NCBI RefSeq assembly: GCF_016908875.1
Contig: NZ_JAFBES010000004.1
Location: forward strand, 124,001-188,000
Length of the DNA: 64,000 nt
Direction: 5' to 3'
DNA from: Bacillus ectoiniformans
GTDB taxonomy: Bacteria; Bacillota; Bacilli; Bacillales; Domibacillaceae
The notes under the pieces were generated by a model. That model was not told where the DNA came from. It was given only the letters and a program-made list of their open reading frames with translations, and ran no database searches. A program made the position numbers and the translations under genes. This document shows positions 51,259 to 59,715 of this stretch, piece by piece; within the stretch, counting starts at the first letter, position 1, and every line of letters begins with the position of its first letter.

Positions 51259-51525
51259 TTATTTTTTCGTATAAATGATTTTTTTCACGGTTTCAATAGC
51301 CAGATGATACTCCTCTGCCAAATGTTCCATCGTTGCCCCATTCTGAAACGCTTGCTTCATAGCAGCATTTCTTTCATCAATGGATTGCCTGATCCCCGAA
51401 CACGTGCCCCATCTCTTGCAGGCGGACTTGGCTTTCGGAATATAAATTGTTTCTCCCTGGATATACTTCTGAATCTCAAGGATCAATTCGTGCGGCAGAA
51501 CTGTGCTCGCTTTTACTTCCTTCAT
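51259..51525 (-). CDS. CD3324-family small helix-turn-helix protein, copy 2
   Basis: Identical in sequence to the 88-residue protein at 50494-50760, including the ribosome binding site and the hairpin after the stop, because it lies in the second copy of the 765-bp duplication. The duplication therefore doubles the dosage of this gene while breaking both flanking genes only in their extra partial copies. Confidence 0.78.
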   Translation of the reverse strand: MKEVKASTVLPHELILEIQKYIQGETIYIPKAKSACKRWGTCSGIRQSIDERNAAMKQAFQNGATMEHLAEEYHLAIETVKKIIYTKK

Positions 51526-51764
51526 GGTTTTGCAGCTCCTTATTTATTGGAATCAATAAGGGGCAAAATCAAGTATTAGAAAGGGTAAAAGCCCTATGGC
51601 GATATCGATTATGTTCTCATGCAAAGCATCGCCCATCTAACACTGGATTTTGCATGAGAGGCTGCAATATTCGGCACATCATGTACCACCGCCATCACCT
51701 CCTATACTATCTATTTATTACCAACATTATAAGATATGTTTCGCTTACTTGCATCTAATCTAAT

Positions 51765-51932
51765 TTAATAATAAAGCACCTCAACTTTATGACACTTCCT
51801 GCATGTCTGATAATGCTCATTGCCTGTAAAATCATGGGTGCACTTCTCTTGAATTTCTTTCTTCCGCTCCTCCATTACAAACAGTTGCAGTCTCAACTGT
51901 TTCATTTTTTCTTCAATCTGATGAACTTCCAT
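51765..51932 (-). CDS. Small zinc-ribbon protein
   Basis: A 55-residue protein starting MEVHQIEEKMKQLRLQLFV, a short coiled coil. A metal-binding C-terminus follows: Cys31 and His33 in EKCTHDF, then Cys44, Cys47 and His48 in QTCRKCHK. The ATG at 51932 follows a GGGGGC sequence. It lies 22 bp downstream of thiC and could be the tail of that transcript. The right edge of the 765-bp duplication falls inside this gene. Confidence 0.6.
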   Translation of the reverse strand: MEVHQIEEKMKQLRLQLFVMEERKKEIQEKCTHDFTGNEHYQTCRKCHKVEVLYY

Positions 51933-51954
51933 CCAGATAGCCCCCTAGTCTCGT

Positions 51955-53981
<2,027 letters not shown>

Positions 53982-54051
53982 TATGAATGTATTAAATTTG
54001 ATTTTTATTATATAGGAGTCTCTCAGGAAATAAAAGGGGGAATTTTCAGAA

Positions 54052-54582
54052 CTACAAATTTAGAACTGTTTTTGAGACCCAAATAGCCAGTGCTGCCAAA
54101 GGGGCTTGCAAAACAAACCCTAGTAAGAAAAAGAGTATAAATTTTTTATGAGTCAGCAAATTCTTGCTGAACAAGTAGTGTAAGACAACATAGGAGTAAG
54201 GAAAGATAATCAGAATGGAAGTAAGGATACCTGGAACATAGTCTCTAAAGAAAATAAATTGGAATACGTGACCAACGCCATTAGCTAACAGAATACCCGG
54301 TACTAAAAAAGAAATGAAAGTGATGGGCGTCATCCCTAGGAATGTTTTATTTCTTGAAGCTTGGTAACATCCGATTGCAGCTACGATCCATAAGAGTGAA
54401 AATGCCATTGTAAACTCCATGGAAGTTACCTTAATAGGAATTCGATCTGAATGTTTCATAAGAAATTTTTCGACTGTAAGGATCTCCTCCACATCATGTA
54501 TCAAATACAACAGCGGGAACAGCCAAATGAGTGTAGTTAGGATTGAAACTTCATATTTTTTAGTTTTGATAAGATCACCCAG
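54052..54582 (-). CDS. HXXEE-domain membrane protein, start codon uncertain
   Basis: A membrane protein of about 176 residues with four to five hydrophobic segments. The family-defining IHDVEE motif is followed by ANGVGHVFQFIF and VVLHYLFSK, which supply the later conserved histidines. The open frame continues upstream of the only standard start (TTG at 54510) with KYEVSILTTLIWLFPLLYL, the expected first membrane helix. No ATG, GTG or TTG occurs before the stop at about 54586; only a CTG at 54582. Either a non-standard start is used or a 5' mutation has damaged the gene. Confidence 0.65.
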   Translation of the reverse strand: MGDLIKTKKYEVSILTTLIWLFPLLYLIHDVEEILTVEKFLMKHSDRIPIKVTSMEFTMAFSLLWIVAAIGCYQASRNKTFLGMTPITFISFLVPGILLANGVGHVFQFIFFRDYVPGILTSILIIFPYSYVVLHYLFSKNLLTHKKFILFFLLGFVLQAPLAALAIWVSKTVLNL

Positions 54583-54690
54583 CGTTCATATAAAATAATT
54601 TATACTAATTTTAACATAAAATTACTTTTAGCTTTCTTATCGTATGGGATAGGAGCTTAATATGGGCCTCAGCTGGCGGAAAGCAGAGCC

Positions 54691-54742
54691 CTATCAGCGC
54701 CTTTCCCGATTCTATCAGCGGATAATGGGATTCTATCGGCGA
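54691..54742. repeat. 21-bp phased CTATCRGCG cluster (class B, copy 3)
   Basis: CTATCAGCG or CTATCGGCG starts at 54691, 54712 and 54733, exactly 21 bp apart, with a weaker relative about 21 bp before the first. It lies between the HXXEE gene and the response regulator terminator. Confidence 0.7.
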
Positions 54743-54769
54743 CTTTGAAAAAAGCGGCAATTCCCCATA

Positions 54770-54804
54770 AAAAAATAGAGACCGCAGCTCAAAGGGCGGT
54801 CTCC
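54770..54804 (-). terminator. Terminator of the LytTR regulator gene
   Basis: GAGACCGC pairs with GCGGTCTC, followed on the minus strand by TATTTTTTTA, 54 bp after the stop codon. Confidence 0.8.
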
Positions 54805-54857
54805 ATCTCTGGTAAACCCATACGTTATATGAAATCGAATCTGGGCTAACGGCAACT

Positions 54858-55589
54858 TCACCTTTTCACACTCTTCATTCTTTCTTGGAATTCCTTAAAT
54901 TTCAGTTTAGAAATATGCGCATGCTCCGAATAGTTCTCGAAGTAAACTAAGTAAGTTTCATTTTTCTGTGTCACATGGGAGATCGCCTCTAAATTCACAA
55001 TATTCGACCGGTGGGCCATAAAGAAACCGCCATCTAATTCCTTCATTAAATCCGTAATTTTTTCATTGGTCTCATACACTTTTTTACTTGTATGTATCCG
55101 GCATTTCTTCCCTGCTTTTTCAATGAAATAAATATCTGATGCCGGTACGTAATAGAAAGAGCCATCCTTTTTGACAGTTAGTATATTCCGGTTTTCACTT
55201 GAAACAGGGAATTTGTCTTGTTCTATCATGAGTTTTGCTTTTTCTAACGCTTTAAACAGCCGGGTTAATTCTAAAGGCTTGACTACATAATCAACAGCTG
55301 ACATATCAAACGCTTCAATGGCATAATCGCTATACCCTGTGACGAAGATAAACTTCAAGTTCCGGTTAACGTCTTGGCATTTTTGAAGGGCTTCCATTCC
55401 ATTCGTTTTCGGCATGTGAATATCTGTTACCACTAATTCCGGTCGATGAATAGCTACTTGATTCATTAATTCTTCACCATCCTTACACAAGGACACGATT
55501 TCAAATGAATCATGCTGCTCTACTAAAAAGTTTAGAATCTCTAACGCATCGGGATGATCATCCGCAAGTATGGTTTTAATTAAATTCAT
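54858..55589 (-). CDS. LytTR-family response regulator
   Basis: A 243-residue two-component regulator. The receiver domain spans residues 3-125, with acidic residues DD at 10-11, phospho-acceptor Asp56 in VVTDIHMP and Lys in VVKPLE. The LytTR DNA-binding domain spans about 138-240 (SDIYFIEKAGKKCRIHTSKKVYETNEKITDLMKEL; MAHRSNIVNLEAI). The start follows AGAGGGGATTG. No histidine kinase is adjacent, so it is an orphan regulator in this window. LytTR proteins usually control wall, biofilm or transport genes. Confidence 0.9.
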   Translation of the reverse strand: MNLIKTILADDHPDALEILNFLVEQHDSFEIVSLCKDGEELMNQVAIHRPELVVTDIHMPKTNGMEALQKCQDVNRNLKFIFVTGYSDYAIEAFDMSAVDYVVKPLELTRLFKALEKAKLMIEQDKFPVSSENRNILTVKKDGSFYYVPASDIYFIEKAGKKCRIHTSKKVYETNEKITDLMKELDGGFFMAHRSNIVNLEAISHVTQKNETYLVYFENYSEHAHISKLKFKEFQERMKSVKR

Positions 55590-55903
55590 ATCAATCCCCT
55601 CTACTATTATTACTATTCACTGCATTCATTTGGTTCTCCCCGTGAATACAGGTAATCTTTTCATGTAAAAAACTATTATTGTTATTTTAGCGAAATGATT
55701 AAATGACTGAAAGAGAATTATTGAGCATTTCAGTCCTTAAACGATCTATTAACTATAAACAGGAAGAAAGAACCATCATCTTTTCTTTTTTAACTTTTTT
55801 CCTGTTAAATTTCTCCTCTGAAAATGGTTTGAAACTTTCTAAAATAAGGTCAATTTATCGAAGTGGCAACCGCTCCTAAACCGACGATTCCTTACAAAAC
55901 CTA
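55590..55903. other. Intergenic region, nothing evident
   Basis: These 314 bases are AT-rich and upstream of the response regulator gene. I see no gene, strong promoter, repeat unit or dyad worth naming. Confidence 0.5.
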
Positions 55904-55942
55904 ACAAACAGGCCCCGCAGCTTCTAGCCGTGGAGCCTGTTT
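55904..55942 (-). terminator. Terminator of the 26-residue membrane peptide gene
   Basis: AACAAACAGGC and GCCTGTTTGTT flank an imperfectly paired core around TTCTA, immediately after the small gene's stop codon. Confidence 0.7.
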
Positions 55943-55943
55943 G

Positions 55944-56024
55944 TTATGATTTCTTTTTGCTGTTTGCGGCCAGAACTCCTGAAAAAATAGCGATACATAT
56001 CGCCACCCATGTAGCGGTACTCAC
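55944..56024 (-). CDS. 26-residue single-helix membrane peptide
   Basis: A very short gene with a strong GAGGAGGACGATCAA ribosome binding site before a GTG start. It encodes MSTATWVAICIAIFSGVLA followed by ANSKKKS, one membrane helix and a basic tail. A terminator hairpin directly follows the stop. The combination of site, helix and terminator supports a real gene. Such peptides often modulate larger membrane proteins, but no partner is evident. Confidence 0.6.
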   Translation of the reverse strand: MSTATWVAICIAIFSGVLAANSKKKS

Positions 56025-56071
56025 TTGATCGTCCTCCTCTAGTGGATTTCTGAAGAATTTCCTTTTCGTCA

Positions 56072-56104
56072 GAAAAAAAGACCAAATCAATCAGTTGATT
56101 TGGC
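56072..56104 (-). terminator. Terminator of yhfK
   Basis: CCAAATCAA and TTGATTTGG form a 9-bp stem around CTGA, followed by TCTTTTTTTC on the minus strand. Confidence 0.88.
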
Positions 56105-56118
56105 CTGTAACCGATAAA

Positions 56119-56763
56119 TTATATCCCTTTAACCGCTTCTTCAATTACAGTATCACCCGAAACGAGATCAAAAGAACGGTTATAAGTCTTTTGTTCATCT
56201 AACACAGCCAATACCGTGCGCGCGACATCTTCTCGAGGAATAGCAGCTCTAGTTAGATTTTCAGCCATAGCGACTTTTCCAGTACCCGGTTCATTCAGAA
56301 GACCGCCGGGACGGACAATCGTATAAGTTAACCCGCTCGCTTCTAGCATTCGATCCGCATAATGTTTGGCTGCATAATAAGGACGGATGGCTTCATTCCA
56401 GTTGTCCCGATTATGGGCTCCGAGCGCGCTGACCATGACAAACCGTTTGATCCCTGCTTGTTCAGCCGCTTCAATTGTTTTCACTGCCCCGTCTAAATCA
56501 ATCAGCAGCGTTTTATCAAGCCCAGTATGGCCGCCGGATCCAGCAGTGAAAATGATCGCGTCACAGCCTTTCGCCGCTTCCGCTAATTGTTCCACCGACC
56601 CTTCCAAGTCAGCCACAACCGCTTCAACACCTGCTTGCTTCAGTTCTTCTGCTTGCTCTTCTTTTCGAACCATCGCCCGTACAGTATGTTCATTGCTTTC
56701 TTTAAAGAGTTGAACTAAATGCTTCCCAATTTGCCCGTTGGCTCCTGCTAATAAAACGTTCAT
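56119..56763 (-). CDS. yhfK: NAD(P)-binding atypical SDR, YhfK-like
   Basis: A 214-residue atypical short-chain dehydrogenase-like protein. The Rossmann motif GANGQIGKHL lies at residues 7-16, followed by RAMVRKEEQ, GCDAIIFTAGSGG and SGLTYTIVRPGGLLNEPGTG. It matches the remembered sequence and exact length of B. subtilis YhfK closely. It lacks a clear YxxxK catalytic pair of classical dehydrogenases (YYAAKHYAD may substitute). Role unknown, possibly redox sensing or NAD(P)H-dependent reduction. Confidence 0.88.
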   Translation of the reverse strand: MNVLLAGANGQIGKHLVQLFKESNEHTVRAMVRKEEQAEELKQAGVEAVVADLEGSVEQLAEAAKGCDAIIFTAGSGGHTGLDKTLLIDLDGAVKTIEAAEQAGIKRFVMVSALGAHNRDNWNEAIRPYYAAKHYADRMLEASGLTYTIVRPGGLLNEPGTGKVAMAENLTRAAIPREDVARTVLAVLDEQKTYNRSFDLVSGDTVIEEAVKGI

Positions 56764-56862
56764 TTGTTCCAGCCCCTTCCCATGTTCTATTCTTATTCCA
56801 TTATTTCAAAGCAAAACAAGGGAATCAAACGAACCGCTTTAGTAAATGCGTTATATCCCATG

Positions 56863-56900
56863 AAAAAAAGGTTCAATCCCTATTCGAATTGAACCTTTCA
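56863..56900 (-). terminator. Terminator of the YiaA/B-like gene
   Basis: GGTTCAAT and ATTGAACC form a stem around about 10 nt, followed on the minus strand by CTTTTTTTC. Confidence 0.88.
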
Positions 56901-56931
56901 TTAGTTAATTAGACAATGTCGAGCTGTCCAA

Positions 56932-57195
56932 TCAATCCCCTTTATGAGACATGTTCTGCTGTCTTTCCTGTTCGGCTAGGATCTCATTATCTTCCGCATT
57001 ATCTCGTGTAACCTTCTGTGTCAGGATCGCTCCAACTGCCACTAGAATCATAACCGCAATATAATAACCTTTTTCATTTAGCTGCAGATTGTCGGCATTG
57101 TATAATCCGATGCTGAACAAAAAGACCCCGGCAAAGAATGTGAAATAAGCCAAGACAGTAAATGCAGGCGTGTTTCTTCTTCTGTATCTTTGCAT
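56932..57195 (-). CDS. YiaA/YiaB-family two-helix membrane protein
   Basis: An 87-residue protein with two membrane helices (FTVLAYFTFFAGVFLFSIGLY and GYYIAVMILVAVGAILTQK) separated by the short loop NADNLQLNEK. This is the YiaA/YiaB two-helix domain. The C-terminus is polar and acidic. The start follows GAAGGAGGAAG. Function of the family is unknown. Confidence 0.8.
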   Translation of the reverse strand: MQRYRRRNTPAFTVLAYFTFFAGVFLFSIGLYNADNLQLNEKGYYIAVMILVAVGAILTQKVTRDNAEDNEILAEQERQQNMSHKGD

Positions 57196-57501
57196 CTAAC
57201 TTCCTCCTTCGATCCAAAAAAATAAAACATACGTTAAGTATAGAACTCCTTATAAGATATTCCACCAACCTCTCAAAATTTCCTTTCATATTTTTAAAAA
57301 ATTGTTGAAAAATGACAAATATTGTTGGTCGCTGATTTTTTACAAATGAAAACGAAATGTTATATAAGGAATTCTATGTATCTATTTATTTACTTTTCGA
57401 TTACTCGGCCTGTCTTTTCCATTTACTGTGTTACCATCAAAGGACAAGATTCGAGTTTCCTCACAACTCTTCTTTCATTATGTCTGATAGGGAGATATGC
57501 A
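57196..57501. other. Intergenic region, nothing firm
   Basis: An AT-rich divergent gap between the YiaA/B-like gene and the lipoprotein gene. The plus frame is open from 57322, but without a ribosome binding site, and I do not count it as coding. No repeat or dyad stands out. Confidence 0.5.
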
Positions 57502-58056
57502 ATGAAAAAAAATCTGCTGAATACATTTAATTTATCGATCTTATTATTGTTCTTGACTGGCTGTGTCATTCATACCGCCAATTCCAATACCTTATTGCCT
57601 GAATACAAAGGAAAACAATTGAACATCGGTGTGATCGGACAGCTTCCAGACGTACGTGAAAAACATATTCACTTTATTCCACTCACACTTAAAGACCTCA
57701 TGGAAGAAAACACTCAGAAGGCCGACGCTATTTTTATTAATAAAGAGTTTTTGTCAGAAGCAGCCGACAGCCAATATGCCGAGAGCTATTTACAATCCCC
57801 CATTCCTATTTTCTTTATTCATTCTGAAAAAGTGATTCTCGCCTTTATTGATCAAAAGCTATCCTATGAACAAGCTCATGAATTGCAGTCGAACGAATAT
57901 TTAATTGGGTATTATAAAGACAGCTATTTCGGTATCACACTCGACAAGAATAAGAAAACCAAAGAGACCGTTCAAAGCTCTTACTCTAGAGCCTTTAAGA
58001 TGATTGAAATGGCCAAAACCACCGGGACTATGACCATTAAAAACCCGGCATCCTAA
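57502..58056 (+). CDS. Uncharacterised lipoprotein
   Basis: A 184-residue protein with a lipoprotein signal (MKKNLLNTFNLSILLLFLTGC, lipobox LTGC). The mature domain is alpha/beta, with LNIGVIGQLPDVREKHIHFIPLTLKDL and KADAIFINKEFLSEA, reminiscent of a small periplasmic-binding or thioredoxin-like fold, though no catalytic cysteines are present. The ATG at 57502 follows AGGGAGATATGC. Function is unknown. Confidence 0.7.
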   Translation: MKKNLLNTFNLSILLLFLTGCVIHTANSNTLLPEYKGKQLNIGVIGQLPDVREKHIHFIPLTLKDLMEENTQKADAIFINKEFLSEAADSQYAESYLQSPIPIFFIHSEKVILAFIDQKLSYEQAHELQSNEYLIGYYKDSYFGITLDKNKKTKETVQSSYSRAFKMIEMAKTTGTMTIKNPAS

Positions 58057-58102
58057 GCCCATCGCTGACCCTTCTTCGCGATGTGCGATAAAAACGCAAA
58101 AA

Positions 58103-58984
58103 TTATTTATAGTAGGTATGTAAAAACAGGCGGATGTCTTCATTGATGTGAATGAAATGTTCCTCCGAAGGAAAGTGTCCCATATCGTACGATTTAAAAT
58201 CGGTTAAATTAGGGATCACTTCATGTGCTGCTTGTTTAATTAAGTGTTCAGGAAAGAATACATCCTCATTGCCAGAAATGATCAAAGTGGGCTGCTGATA
58301 GGCAAGCAGCTCTTTTTTTTCTGTTAACTTTGGCATCTCCTGTTCAAGCTTCGTATGCTTAAAGATATCGCCAATGATTTGTTTATCCATTTCCTTCATT
58401 GTATTAGCGGACATCCGATTGGCAATTTTACTCAGGTGTTTGTCGGATGAAGTGGCGAGAAACAGCAGCATAGGCAGTACGATTTGTTTAATCATGTTCA
58501 GCTTAGAGCCCAGCTTTAAACCCGATGGAGAGACCAATACAGCACAGTCTATTCGCTCTGGCATATAAGCAGCTAATCTTAAAGTGATCCCTGCCCCGTA
58601 AGAAGGCCCGATGAATGCACACTTATTCAACCCCATATGATCCATTAACTCTTGAACCCATTGCGCGAAGCTATGATCTGTGGCAGATATCCTTGTTTGA
58701 TCACTATATCCAGGATGCCCAATCGTGTCCGGCGCATAGATTCGGTACTGATTCGCTAAAGGGGAAAACCAAGATAAAGTCATCGGATTAATGCAGTTGC
58801 CGCCTTGCAAAATAAATAAAGGCTTCCCATCTTTCGGACCGGCCATCAGCATATGCGTTCTGCCATAACTCGTATCCACATAATTGCGCTCCACCTCAAA
58901 GGGCAGCGTGTGTAAATAGTTTTCATAGTGATCTTGAATCGTTTTCCTTCCTGTTTTACCCTTGTAGATCGTTTTCTCTCCCAT
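58103..58984 (-). CDS. Alpha/beta-hydrolase (esterase/lipase-like)
   Basis: A 293-residue soluble hydrolase. The nucleophile elbow is GPSYGAG (Ser near residue 148), with an oxyanion region at LFILQGGNCINPMTLSW and NQYRIYAPDTIGHPGYSD. The acid lies in ISGNEDVFFPE and the base His in YDMGHFPSEEH. It resembles Bacillus carboxylesterases of the YbfK type. The gene follows a small membrane protein gene by 11 bp, suggesting a two-gene operon. The substrate is unknown. Confidence 0.82.
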   Translation of the reverse strand: MGEKTIYKGKTGRKTIQDHYENYLHTLPFEVERNYVDTSYGRTHMLMAGPKDGKPLFILQGGNCINPMTLSWFSPLANQYRIYAPDTIGHPGYSDQTRISATDHSFAQWVQELMDHMGLNKCAFIGPSYGAGITLRLAAYMPERIDCAVLVSPSGLKLGSKLNMIKQIVLPMLLFLATSSDKHLSKIANRMSANTMKEMDKQIIGDIFKHTKLEQEMPKLTEKKELLAYQQPTLIISGNEDVFFPEHLIKQAAHEVIPNLTDFKSYDMGHFPSEEHFIHINEDIRLFLHTYYK

Positions 58985-58995
58985 CTTGTCCGCCC

Positions 58996-59211
58996 CTATT
59001 CTTCCATTTCTTTTCGTTTAACCGCGATAATCAGTTCATTTAATTGTTCGTTCCGCTGTTTGTCTAGGCTGATCTTTGTCCGCATAAACTGAACAAACTT
59101 TATGGCCACATATATGCCAAGACTCGTAAGAATGATAGAGATCATCAGCGGCAGAAAAGTGATAATAGCGATGAATCCATCTGCAGCAAACCATGTCGTT
59201 CCCTCATACAT
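58996..59211 (-). CDS. Small membrane protein with one transmembrane helix
   Basis: A 71-residue protein. A short exposed N-terminus (MYEGTTWFAADG) is followed by one long membrane segment (IAIITFLPLMISIILTSLGIYVAIKFVQFM) and a charged helical tail (KISLDKQRNEQLNELIIAVKRK). The ATG at 59211 follows GGGGGTGAAG. It is 11 bp upstream of the hydrolase gene in the same direction. Function is unknown. Confidence 0.65.
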   Translation of the reverse strand: MYEGTTWFAADGFIAIITFLPLMISIILTSLGIYVAIKFVQFMRTKISLDKQRNEQLNELIIAVKRKEMEE

Positions 59212-59226
59212 ATTCTTCACCCCCAA

Positions 59227-59715
59227 TCAATTTATGTTATTTACTATATAATTCTTCTCTAACTCTACGATATGTATGATTAGATCACTCCTTTACCTTC
59301 ACGACAAATGCAGCAGGTAAACCTCTCTATTCCCTATTCCAATTATATGTATATAGTAAGAACTTACTACTTTTTAAAAAATATGTAAATAAAACACTTT
59401 TTAGTAAGACGTACATTTTGTTTCTGATTTGCCTGAATCTCACCATCCCATAGACTATATCCAGATATTTACTATAAAGAAATAATGCTTTTTTATCTTT
59501 TATAAACCTTAAAATTATAGGTAAATTCACCTAATAATTATACATTTTTATCTATTTTATTACTGTTTAATATATTTATAATTAAAAAACAACGGTTGTA
59601 TAATGTAATTTTTCACCAATTTTCTACAAATACTTATATTTTTATGGTAAGATATCACTATAACGACAGTGTTAACCATATAAACTCATTCATTTTCAGG
59701 AAGAGAGTTGATACT
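59227..59715. other. AT-rich divergent intergenic region
   Basis: This 489-bp gap separates the small membrane protein gene from the c-di-GMP gene. A TATAAT at 59599-59604 could be a -10 element for the latter, but no good -35 accompanies it. I see no gene, repeat unit or clear operator. Confidence 0.45.

Larger units (their letters stand above)
51066..51830. repeat. 765-bp perfect tandem duplication, copy 2
   Basis: Second copy of the block at 50301-51065. The junctions are TGCCTGTAAA at the right end of both copies and TTTTTGGCCTGC at the left end of both. Identity over the whole unit points to a very recent event or active homogenisation. Confidence 0.95.

Noticed and set aside
50301-51830. 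Transposon or insertion sequence flanking the duplication
   Set aside because: No transposase, inverted ends or target-site repeats; the event is a plain direct duplication.
59327-59530. 67-codon minus-strand frame
   Set aside because: AT-rich, Tyr/Leu/Phe-biased composition, no binding site and no terminator; probably chance.
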